A stretch of DNA of 64,000 bases from JBCBGF01 sp038526915. GTDB lineage: Bacteria > Pseudomonadota > Alphaproteobacteria > Rhodobacterales > Rhodobacteraceae. The translations under genes and the position numbers were made by a program. The stretch covers positions 1 to 64,000 of the forward strand of contig JBCBGF010000003.1 of assembly GCA_038526915.1 (NCBI GenBank). The letters are read 5' to 3'. This document shows, piece after piece, positions 23,917 to 31,081 of the stretch (the first letter of the stretch is position 1; every line of letters starts with the position of its first letter). The notes under the pieces were generated by a model that worked only from the letters and a program-made list of their open reading frames with translations, had not been told where the DNA came from and searched no databases.

Positions 23917-24602
23917 GGGTCACGTCGGTCAATGACCGCGCCCTTGTTCGGCTGATTTCCGAGACCCATCATAAGCCGCCGGTGCTGCGCGGGCTGGTGG
24001 ACAGCGACGATGAGGCGGACATCCTCGCGGAGATCGAAGGCGAGACCAGTGCCCGCCTGATCGCGGAGCGCGAGAGCAGCCCCGCGCTCGATCGCCGCGA
24101 ATTGGCCTTCGCGCGGCGGTCGCATGACCTGACCCTCTATGGGCAGAGCCATATCAACGCGGCCTTCACCTACACGAGACCCTCGGGCAACCGGTTCAAT
24201 ACCGGCGACCGCGGCGCGTGGTATTGCGCATGGGACATGCTGACGAGCGCACAGGAAGTTGGGTTTCACCGGACCCGCGAGCTGGGCTTCATCGGCCGCT
24301 TCGAGGACGAAGCACGTTACGTGGAGTTGCTGGCGGATTTCATCGGCGATTTTCCCGATCTGCACGGGGAGGCGCATCCGGCGCTCGATCCGGTCCCCGA
24401 GCGGGGCTACGCGGCCGGGCAGCGCCTTGCAGCGGATCTGAGATCAGAGGGGCATCGCGGGCTGATCTACCCCTCCGTCCGTCATTCGGGAGGGCGGTGC
24501 TTCGTCGCCTTCGATCCGGGGATCATCCAGAATGTGCGCCCGGGCGCGAGCTGGAAGCTGGTCTGGGAAGGTGCACGCGAGTTCACGATCGAGGGGCTAT
24601 AA
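23913..24602 (+). CDS. RES-domain toxin
   Basis: A 229-residue RES-family toxin. Family features are GNRFNTGDRGAWYCAWDM, containing the RES-type NAD-binding region, a conserved glutamate in SAQEVGFHR, and GLIYPSVRHSGGRCFVAFDP. Characterised RES toxins such as MbcT and Res deplete NAD+. The start is a TTG at 23913 overlapping the antitoxin stop; no ATG exists nearby, and the frame running back to 23787 is a shadow inside the antitoxin. Low-efficiency TTG start plus overlap would keep toxin below antitoxin. Confidence 0.9.
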   Translation: MRVTSVNDRALVRLISETHHKPPVLRGLVDSDDEADILAEIEGETSARLIAERESSPALDRRELAFARRSHDLTLYGQSHINAAFTYTRPSGNRFNTGDRGAWYCAWDMLTSAQEVGFHRTRELGFIGRFEDEARYVELLADFIGDFPDLHGEAHPALDPVPERGYAAGQRLAADLRSEGHRGLIYPSVRHSGGRCFVAFDPGIIQNVRPGASWKLVWEGAREFTIEGL

Positions 24603-24676
24603 CGCCCCTCGAAATCTTCATCCAGTGCTTGAGACTGCCTCGGTAGAGCATTGAACAACATACATATTCAACGCAA

Positions 24677-25867
24677 TCACACTCTCTCCAGCAACACCTT
24701 TGCCTTTCCCTCCATCACCAGCCGCGCATCCTGCTGCGGCTTAGAGCGGGCAACCGCTGTGATCCCCTGAACGAAGTCGAAGACACTCTCGGGCGGGCGG
24801 CCTTCCTCGGCCAGGACCGTCTCGACGATCCGCCCCGTCTCCGCCTTCGAGAATCCGCGCTTGCGCAGGAAATCCTGACGGTCCTCGTCGGTCCGCGCGA
24901 CGATCTTCTCCCGTGCCGCGCGGATGCCGTCGATGAAGGGCGCGGGCGAGGACTCGGCGAAGCGGCTCAGCGCAGGCGCGGCCTCGTGAGCAAAGCGCGA
25001 GGCGGCGTACTTCGAGTGCCGGATGGTGATCGCCTGAAAGTCCTCGACGCCCCAGAGGTTGCGGTTCTGGCAGACCGCCCGCAGGTAGAAGCTTGCGATG
25101 CCGAGCGTCTTGGCACCCACCTCGGAGTTCCAGCTATAGAACCCCCGGAAATACAGGTCGGGCGAGCCGTCGGGCAGCAGCCCCGCCTCGATCGGATTGA
25201 GGTCGTCAACGAGGAACAGGAATACGTCGCGGTCCGAAGCATAAAGCGTCGTCGTCTCCTTCGTGACGTCCACGCGCGGATTGTAGATGCCGGTCGACCA
25301 GTCGAGCACGCCCGGCACCTTCCAGCGGGTGTCTCCGGTACCGTTGCCCGCGATGCGTTGGACGGCGGAAACCAGTTCGTGGTCGTATATGCGACCATAG
25401 TCGAGGCCGGTCACGGCGCGCAATTCCGTGCGGCCATCTCCGGTTTCCAGTGTTTTGATCTGCTCGGCCCGGTGATTGGTAAGGCCGTATTGCAGGTTGA
25501 TGCCCGCTAGCGGCGCGGGTAGCTGCCGCAGATAGGCCGCGGGCGCGCCCACGAGGCTCGATAGCTGGCCGAAGGACCAATGCGTCGGCGCGATGGGTTC
25601 ATCCGCGCCCGGCAGGACAAGGTCCAGCTTCTCCGGGTTGTCGCGATGCGCCTCGACCCGGATCGCCGCGCTCTCCACCGTGCGGGTCCGGCTGCGTTCC
25701 GCCCGGCCCTTGACCGAGGCGAATAGACCGTCGAGCGACAGATACCGCTCGTCATCCGGCCGCGAGAACCACTCCGACGACACGCGATCGACGTTCTCGC
25801 CTCGCGACACATCCACCCTGTAGCCGCCGCTGATGTCACGCCCGGCATCGATAATCTCGGTATTCAT
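24677..25867 (-). CDS. DUF932 (phage/plasmid-like TIGR03299) protein
   Basis: A 396-residue protein of the DUF932 family, found on plasmids, phages and integrative elements. The C-terminal region is typical (IASFYLRAVCQNRNLWGVED, then HSKYAASRFAHEAAPAL). The function is unknown; roles in element maintenance have been guessed from linkage. The ATG at 25867 follows GGGAGAAAACCC and a hairpin leader nearly identical in layout to that of the ParB-like gene. It is convergent with the RES toxin 74 bases away, with no clear terminator between them. Confidence 0.87.
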   Translation of the reverse strand: MNTEIIDAGRDISGGYRVDVSRGENVDRVSSEWFSRPDDERYLSLDGLFASVKGRAERSRTRTVESAAIRVEAHRDNPEKLDLVLPGADEPIAPTHWSFGQLSSLVGAPAAYLRQLPAPLAGINLQYGLTNHRAEQIKTLETGDGRTELRAVTGLDYGRIYDHELVSAVQRIAGNGTGDTRWKVPGVLDWSTGIYNPRVDVTKETTTLYASDRDVFLFLVDDLNPIEAGLLPDGSPDLYFRGFYSWNSEVGAKTLGIASFYLRAVCQNRNLWGVEDFQAITIRHSKYAASRFAHEAAPALSRFAESSPAPFIDGIRAAREKIVARTDEDRQDFLRKRGFSKAETGRIVETVLAEEGRPPESVFDFVQGITAVARSKPQQDARLVMEGKAKVLLERV

Positions 25868-25946
25868 GGGTTTTCTCCCGCGACGGGCGGCCGAAAGCCT
25901 CTCTCTCGACCTCCAAACCCGTCACAGGCCGGGACGGCACCCCTCT
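25868..25946 (-). promoter_or_regulatory. Structured leader of DUF932 (leader family, copy 4)
   Basis: Outer stem GACGGG (25882-25887) with CCCGTC (25918-25923) and inner stem 25892-25908, all at the same distance from the start as in the ParB-like leader. In gene orientation the inner hairpin is CGAGAG-AGAGG-CTTTCG: one pair changed G-C to A-U and one became G-U. The wobble pairs only in the gene-sense RNA; the opposite strand would have an A-C mismatch. Confidence 0.75.
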
Positions 25947-25956
25947 ACCTCTCGGA

Positions 25957-27045
25957 TCACTCGGCTGCGCGGGTCGTGAGTGGCGAAGGGGCACGCGACG
26001 CGGCAAGCCGGTGCAGCGTTTCCGGGCGGATATGCGTGTAGCGGCGCAGCATTTTCCAATCCTTATGGCCGGTGACCAGTGAGACCTGTTCGATCGCGAA
26101 TCCGGCCTCGAACAGGCGGCTTGTGCCCTCATGGCGCAAATCGTGGAAATGCAGGTCCTTTACGCTGACCTCGACGCAGGCGCGCCGGAAGGCCGTTCCG
26201 ACCGATCTCGAGTTGTAGGGAAAGATCCGGCCTCTTGCGTGCCCGAGTTCCTTGGCCTGTTCGGTGACCAACGCCCATGCATCGAACCCCGTGGCGGCGA
26301 AGAGTGGGATCCGCTGGTCGTTCCCAGTCTTGTTGCGCGGGTCCTTCCTGTCGCGGATCATCAGCATCCGGCGGTCGACATCGAGATCGTTCCATTCGAC
26401 CCGGCAGATCTCGTCGAGCCGCATGGCCGAGGCCATCGCGAACTTCACGATCCGCGTCATCGGTGTCGTAAGGCGTTCGTTGTCATCGAAGCAACGGAAC
26501 AGGCGGTTCAATTCGTCCGTACTAGGACGCCGATCCCTCTCCGTGCCCTTGCCAATCAGGCCTAGACGCTTCAACGCCACACGCGCCAGATCGACGGGCT
26601 CCGGAGAGATATCGAGGCCATGCACAGCCGCCGCATGGGTGATGATCATCTTGATTACGCCGATGTCGATCCCGAGTGTCACCGGACCCGCACCTTGTTC
26701 TGCGCGCATCTTGCCGTAGTCGATCAGCTTCTGCCGGTCGAGGTGTCCGATCTTCTCCTTCCCGAGATCGCGCTTGAGCGTCGTGAGCGTGGCGGCCTTG
26801 CTGCGACGCGGCGGTTTCCCTACCTCGCACATATCGGTTATATGAAGATCGATGAGGTCGCCAAAGGTCTGGAGGCGGGAAACGGACGACTTGTTCGGCG
26901 CCAGCCCCTGATCGACCCGGGTCTCCGCCTGGCGGGCCCAACGATGGGCGTCGTCGCGGCGGAGGAACGTCTCGCTCGCGTAGCGGCCCTTTCGTCTGAT
27001 CTGGACCCGGTATGCACCGGAGGGGAGCTTGGTGATGGAGGCCAT
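25957..27045 (-). CDS. int: Tyrosine recombinase (dusA-site integrase)
   Basis: A 362-residue phage-type integrase. The catalytic set is visible: R209 (ASAMRLDEICRVEW), the H-x-x-R box at 301-304 (HFHDLRHEG), H327 (TGHKDW) and the nucleophile Y336 (RRYTHIRPE). The N-terminal arm and core-binding domains precede them. I chose the ATG at 27045 because MASITKLPSGAYRVQIRRKG is the conserved beginning; the frame to 27153 adds an implausible leader. It points away from dusA, whose start lies 113 bases from it. Integrases of this kind insert elements into the 5' end of dusA. It catalyses insertion and excision. Confidence 0.93.
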   Translation of the reverse strand: MASITKLPSGAYRVQIRRKGRYASETFLRRDDAHRWARQAETRVDQGLAPNKSSVSRLQTFGDLIDLHITDMCEVGKPPRRSKAATLTTLKRDLGKEKIGHLDRQKLIDYGKMRAEQGAGPVTLGIDIGVIKMIITHAAAVHGLDISPEPVDLARVALKRLGLIGKGTERDRRPSTDELNRLFRCFDDNERLTTPMTRIVKFAMASAMRLDEICRVEWNDLDVDRRMLMIRDRKDPRNKTGNDQRIPLFAATGFDAWALVTEQAKELGHARGRIFPYNSRSVGTAFRRACVEVSVKDLHFHDLRHEGTSRLFEAGFAIEQVSLVTGHKDWKMLRRYTHIRPETLHRLAASRAPSPLTTRAAE

Positions 27046-27153
27046 TTTCGTGTGCGCTGTGTGTGCAATGAGTCGTCGTAGAGGGGCAAATTCGGGGATA
27101 TTGGGGCGTATTCCAGCGTAGCAGCATCCGCTGCCAACAGTTTGAAGATACAC

Positions 27154-27230
27154 AAAAAATGCAAATAAATCAACACGCTAGATTATCTATTGCGCCTATG
27201 ATGGACTGGACCGACCGCCACTGCCGGTAC
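27154..27230. other. Right attachment region at the 5' end of dusA
   Basis: The element-chromosome junction must lie here. The first dozen dusA codons and the bases before them are AT-rich (ATGCAAATAAATCAACACGC), whereas the codons from about 27195 on are GC-rich like the rest of dusA. The recombination core is therefore probably in the CTATTGCGCCTATGATGGA region (about 27188-27206). No second copy was found by eye in the window, so the exact core is not defined. Confidence 0.5.
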
Positions 27231-28151
27231 TTCCATCGCCAGATCACTCAATACACGCTGCTCTATACCGAAATGGTCACCGCACCCGCGCTTGTGCGGG
27301 GCGATGCGCGGCACCTCTTGCGCTTCGACCCCGCGGAGCATCCGGTCGCGCTGCAACTTGGTGGGTCGGACCCCTGCGAACTGGCCACAGCGGCCCGGAT
27401 GGGCGCAGAGACAGGCTATGATGAGATCAACCTCAACGTCGGCTGTCCGTCAGACCGCGTGCAGTCGGGATGCTTCGGCGCGGTGCTGATGGAGCGGCCC
27501 GCGCTCGTGGCCGATTGCGTGGCTGCGATGATCGCGGCGACCGATGTCGAGATCACCGTGAAATGCCGGATTGGCGTGGACGATCAGGACCCTGAGGAGA
27601 TCCTGCCGCGATTTCTGGAAGCGATCAAAGACGCCGGGGTGCGCCGTGTGGCGATCCATGCCCGCAAGGCCTGGCTTCAGGGGCTCAGCCCCAAGGAAAA
27701 CCGGGATATCCCGCCGCTCGACTATGAACTCGTGTTGCGCATGAAAGAGGCGTTTTCCGACCTGCATATCTGCGTCAATGGCGGGATCACCAGCCTCGCG
27801 CAGGCGCGGGGGTTCCTCGATGCCGGCCTTGACGGCGTCATGATCGGGCGGGCGGCTTATCAAACGCCCTACACGATCCTAGGGGATGCTGATCAAGTGA
27901 TATTTGGGGCGTCCCCTGCGCCCCGCGATGCCCATGACATCGCCACCGCAATGCTGCCCTATATCGACGCGCATCTGGCCGAAGGCGGGCGGCTGCATGC
28001 GGTGACACGGCATATGCTGGGCCTCTTTTCCGGGCGTCCCGGCGCACGGGCCTGGCGGCGCATCCTGTCGGAAGGGGCAACGCAACCCGGAGCAGGGATC
28101 GATCTGGTGCAAGAGGCGCTGGCCCAGGTGCCGCGCCAAGTGGCTGCGTGA
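27159..28151 (+). CDS. dusA: tRNA-dihydrouridine synthase A
   Basis: A 330-residue flavoenzyme that reduces U20/U20a in tRNA to dihydrouridine. Family features are SIAPMMDWTDRHCRYFHRQI at the start, LQLGGSDP, DEINLNVGCPSDRVQSGCFG with the catalytic cysteine, VAIHARKAWLQGLSPKENR and CVNGGITS. The start ATG at 27159 and the adjoining AT-rich codons were probably supplied by the integrated element, so expression now depends on element DNA. It is followed by a gene that overlaps its end by four bases. Confidence 0.95.
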   Translation: MQINQHARLSIAPMMDWTDRHCRYFHRQITQYTLLYTEMVTAPALVRGDARHLLRFDPAEHPVALQLGGSDPCELATAARMGAETGYDEINLNVGCPSDRVQSGCFGAVLMERPALVADCVAAMIAATDVEITVKCRIGVDDQDPEEILPRFLEAIKDAGVRRVAIHARKAWLQGLSPKENRDIPPLDYELVLRMKEAFSDLHICVNGGITSLAQARGFLDAGLDGVMIGRAAYQTPYTILGDADQVIFGASPAPRDAHDIATAMLPYIDAHLAEGGRLHAVTRHMLGLFSGRPGARAWRRILSEGATQPGAGIDLVQEALAQVPRQVAA

Positions 28152-28915
28152 CGGGGTACGACGACCGGGGCTGGGTGGCCTTTGCCCCCGATCCGCGGAC
28201 ACTGGCCTGGGCAAAGGCGGCCTTGACCGCCGCACGCGAGGCCATTGCAGCACCTGAAAACGCCCACTGGTTGCGCCACGGGGGGACGTGGTTTGCCGGT
28301 GTCAACGTCCTGCCCAATGCGCCTGACGGCTCGCTCCGCGGGATACCGCTGGCGGGTCCTGCGTTGGATTTTCTTGCGGATCATGAAGCCATGCCCGCGG
28401 CGTGGGACCGGGCCCAAATTTCAGTCGTCTATCCCGGTTATCCGCAACCGGGGCCGGGCGAGACACCAGCCAACGCCACCTATCGCCGCAAGCGCGATGC
28501 GGCGCATGTGGATGGGCTTTTGCCCGTGGGCCCCGATCGGCGGCGGGTTTTGGGGGAGACCCATGGATTCGTGCTGGGCATCCCGCTCACGCAGGCGAGC
28601 GCAGAGGCCAGCCCGATGGTGGTATGGGAGGGCAGTCACCAGATCATCGGCGCGGCATTGGCCCAGGTTTTGCGCCCGCATCCGCCCGACACCTGGACCG
28701 AGATCGACGTCACCGATGCCTACCACGCAGCGCGGCGGCGGTGCTTTGACACGTGCCGCCGCCGCATCGTCCATGTGCCCGTAGGCGGTGCCTATGTCGT
28801 TCATCGCCACGCTCTGCACGGGGTGGCGCCATGGGCAGAGGGCGCATCGGCAGACCCGGAAGGGCGCATCATCGCCTATTTCCGGCCCGAGATCGCGCCT
28901 GAGCGGTGGCTCTAG
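28148..28915 (+). CDS. Putative 2OG-Fe(II) dioxygenase-like protein
   Basis: A 255-residue soluble protein. A likely H-x-D iron pair appears in DAAHVDGLLP (about residues 116-125), with a distal histidine in YVVHRHALHGVAPW and an arginine downstream in IIAYFRPEI, the order expected for 2-oxoglutarate/phytanoyl-CoA-type oxygenases. The substrate is unknown. The ATG overlaps the dusA stop (ATGA), so it is in an operon with dusA. A connection to tRNA modification is possible from context but unproven. Confidence 0.6.
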   Translation: MTGYDDRGWVAFAPDPRTLAWAKAALTAAREAIAAPENAHWLRHGGTWFAGVNVLPNAPDGSLRGIPLAGPALDFLADHEAMPAAWDRAQISVVYPGYPQPGPGETPANATYRRKRDAAHVDGLLPVGPDRRRVLGETHGFVLGIPLTQASAEASPMVVWEGSHQIIGAALAQVLRPHPPDTWTEIDVTDAYHAARRRCFDTCRRRIVHVPVGGAYVVHRHALHGVAPWAEGASADPEGRIIAYFRPEIAPERWL

Positions 28916-28970
28916 CCACCAACCCCAGCCCCTTCTTCTTGTCAAAAATACGCGAGTACCGCCCTCGGCC

Positions 28971-29216
28971 TCACGTCCCCCGCGCTTTGCGACCGGCGCG
29001 TCCGCCCCTGCGTTTGCGCAACAGTGCCTCGCGGCCGGGCAATTCGTCCAGAATGGCCAGACGCGCCTCTTCGGACAGGCGGCCCCAGGCGGTGATCTCG
29101 TCGATGGTGCGGTGGCAGCCAGTGCAGATCCGTGCCTCGGGGTGGACCACGCAGATCTTGATGCAAGGCGATGCCACCTCGTCCCGCCGCCAGATCCGAT
29201 CGGAAGTGTCGTTCAT
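28971..29216 (-). CDS. DUF1289 protein
   Basis: An 81-residue protein with the DUF1289 cysteine pattern (SPCIKICVVHPEARICTGCHRTIDEI, four cysteines in C-x3-C...C-x2-C spacing) and WGRLSEEARLAILDELPGR. The spacing suggests a bound metal or Fe-S site. Function is unknown. It overlaps ruvX by ATGA and is the last gene of the ccmI-ruvX-DUF1289 operon. Confidence 0.88.
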   Translation of the reverse strand: MNDTSDRIWRRDEVASPCIKICVVHPEARICTGCHRTIDEITAWGRLSEEARLAILDELPGREALLRKRRGGRAGRKARGT

Positions 29217-29689
29217 GTCGCCCGCCTCAAATGCGCCAGCCTGTCCAGCGCACCCTGCAATATATATCCCGCTGCCACATGGTCGATCACCTCTTTACGA
29301 CGCGCGCGGGACGTATCCGCCTCCAATAAGGCGCGTTCTGCGGCAACTGTTGACAGACGCTCATCCCAGAACGTGATCGGCAGCGGCGTCAACCGTTCGA
29401 GGTTGCGTGCAAAGGCGCGGGTCGCCTGGCAGCGGGGGCCTTCGCTGCCATCCATGTTGCGCGGCAGGCCCAGAACCAGCCCCCCGATATCGCGGTCGGA
29501 GGCGATGGCCAGCAAGCGCTCGGCATCCTGGGTGAACTTGCGGCGGCGGATCGTCTCCAGCGGGGTGGCCACGCTCTGCATCCGGTCGGAAACGGCCACG
29601 CCGATGGTCTTGTCCCCGAAATCGAGGCCCGCAAGCGCCGTCATCGGGGGCAGGGCTGCGGCAAACTCCGCAATGTCATCGGCGATCAC
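29213..29689 (-). CDS. ruvX: RuvX/YqgF Holliday-junction resolvase-like nuclease
   Basis: A 158-residue RNase H-fold protein. ALAGLDFGDKTIGVAVSDRM holds the first catalytic aspartate, GLPRNMDGSEGPRC is the conserved loop, and FWDERLSTVAAERALLE and DHVAAGYILQ carry the remaining acidic residues. YqgF is essential in many bacteria and takes part in 16S rRNA processing; a Holliday-junction role has been proposed. It overlaps ccmI upstream and DUF1289 downstream by four bases each. Confidence 0.93.
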   Translation of the reverse strand: MIADDIAEFAAALPPMTALAGLDFGDKTIGVAVSDRMQSVATPLETIRRRKFTQDAERLLAIASDRDIGGLVLGLPRNMDGSEGPRCQATRAFARNLERLTPLPITFWDERLSTVAAERALLEADTSRARRKEVIDHVAAGYILQGALDRLAHLRRAT

Positions 29690-30912
29690 TGGGCGACGCC
29701 TGCGTCGCGGGCGGCGCGTAGGATCGGCACGCGGTTAATGTCGTCGGGAAAGACCTCCTGCGCCTCGGCCCAGATCGCGGCCGCCCGGTCGCGCTGGCCC
29801 AGAACGCCCAAGGCGCGGATCAGCCGCGCCCAATCCTCGGGCGGGCCACCGTCGGTGGCAAGCCGGTCGCTCAAGCCGTCGACCATGCCCCGGATCATCT
29901 CCATCCGGGCCGCGGGGCTCATGTCTTCGGCGGCGGCGACATCCGCCGCGGTGGGGCCGGGGGCGGTGCTGTCGATTTCGGGCAGGACATAGTCGACGCC
30001 CGCCAATTGCGACAGCGACACGATTTGCGCCCGGATCGGGGGCACCCACGGATCCTCTGCGCCCGAGGTTTCCAAGAGCGCGCGCCACACGCGGAAGGCC
30101 ACGTCATACCGGCCCACTTGTGATGCCAGAAGACCGGAGTAATAGCGTGCGGTACCGTTGGCCGGGTCGCGGGCCAGGGTTTCGCGCACGACCGCCTCGG
30201 CCTCGGGCGACACGAACCCGCCTGCGGCCAGAACCATCAGGTCGGCCAGATCGGCATAGTCATCGGCACTCGCCGCATCCCCCTTGATCGCGATCACGCG
30301 GGCTTGGGCGCGCTGCGCCTCGGCAAAGCGGCCAATCGCCGCCTCGTTGCGTGCCAGCAGAATGTGCCCCTGCAAATCATTCGGGCGGTCGGCCAGCGCC
30401 GTGCGGAGCTGTTCGAGCAGCGCCGATGTCTGCGCGTCGATCTCGGGGCGCACGGGGGCAAGCCGCGCGGCCTCAGCCTCGGCCTCGGCCTGGCTGGGGC
30501 GATTCTGGCGTGCCAGTTCCGACATCGCAATCCGGTCCGCCAGCGGCAGGTCGGGGTAGCCTGGCGCACCGACCAATGAATAAAGCTGCCACGTGCCGCC
30601 GATCACCACCGCGGCGGCGACGCCTGCGATGCCAAAGCTCGCCCAACGCGGTGCCTCGCGCCCGGTTTCCACGGTTTGCGCAGCCTTGTCCGCGTCCAGC
30701 AGACGGCGCGAGACCTCGATGCGCACCTGTTCCGCCTCGCTTTCGGTCAGAACACCCCGCGCCAGATCCCGTTCCACCTCGCTCAGCTGGTCGCGATAGA
30801 CCTGCACATCAAAGGCCGCCGGGTCCTCGGCCGCGCCGCGCCGGGTGAGCGCGAGAACAAGCAAGGCCGCAACCACCGCTGCTATTCCAAGGCTGACAAT
30901 CCAAAAGGTCAT
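29686..30912 (-). CDS. ccmI: Cytochrome c maturation protein CcmI (CycH)
   Basis: A 408-residue membrane-anchored apocytochrome c chaperone. Two transmembrane helices (residues 3-22 and about 90-112) flank a cytoplasmic loop with YRDQLSEVERDLARGVLTESEAE, the CcmI hallmark. A periplasmic TPR region follows (ILLARNEAAIGRFAEAQRAQ and later repeats). It hands apocytochrome to the CcmF/H ligase. The other ccm genes of the window (ccmABCDG) lie 30 kb away at 60568-63302, so the system is split. Confidence 0.92.
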   Translation of the reverse strand: MTFWIVSLGIAAVVAALLVLALTRRGAAEDPAAFDVQVYRDQLSEVERDLARGVLTESEAEQVRIEVSRRLLDADKAAQTVETGREAPRWASFGIAGVAAAVVIGGTWQLYSLVGAPGYPDLPLADRIAMSELARQNRPSQAEAEAEAARLAPVRPEIDAQTSALLEQLRTALADRPNDLQGHILLARNEAAIGRFAEAQRAQARVIAIKGDAASADDYADLADLMVLAAGGFVSPEAEAVVRETLARDPANGTARYYSGLLASQVGRYDVAFRVWRALLETSGAEDPWVPPIRAQIVSLSQLAGVDYVLPEIDSTAPGPTAADVAAAEDMSPAARMEMIRGMVDGLSDRLATDGGPPEDWARLIRALGVLGQRDRAAAIWAEAQEVFPDDINRVPILRAARDAGVAQ

Positions 30913-30954
30913 TCAGAGCCGGATCCCGTGTTCGCCTTGTGTATGTATAGGCCG

Positions 30955-31046
30955 CCCTGCCGGGGAAAAACCCCTGCGGCAGGGTGCGATGTCGCATTTC
31001 GGCACAAAGCGACGCTGGCGGCTTGGCAACGTCGCGTGATCGCGAC
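30955..31046. promoter_or_regulatory. Divergent ccmI/soxB spacer with hairpin and GTCGCG palindrome
   Basis: CCCTGCCG (30955-30962) pairs with CGGCAGGG (30977-30984). Further down GTCGCG-TGAT-CGCGAC (31031-31046) forms an inverted repeat 36 bases before the soxB start. The latter is a candidate operator for a sarcosine or glycine-betaine responsive regulator, which is not encoded in the window. Confidence 0.4.
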
Positions 31047-31081
31047 ACAAACGACCGGTGCCAAAGGGGATTTCCGGACCC

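Larger units (their letters stand above)
5951..27158. mobile_element. Integrated conjugative/mobilizable element (dusA-proximal portion)
   Basis: A contiguous block with integrase at the right end, a maintenance module (DUF932, ParB-like, Toprim, DUF2493, DUF736), cargo, and a transfer module (DUF2285/HTH regulators, DUF2840, TraF peptidase, lytic transglycosylase, relaxase, TraG, CopG-like). The right boundary lies at the 5' end of dusA. The left boundary is not defined: the transfer module stops after the CopG-like gene at 5951, and I found no copy of the dusA 5' end left of it by eye, so genes 1-5950 may be cargo or scrambled flank. The trb mating-pair genes normally following are missing from the window. 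Confidence 0.8.
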
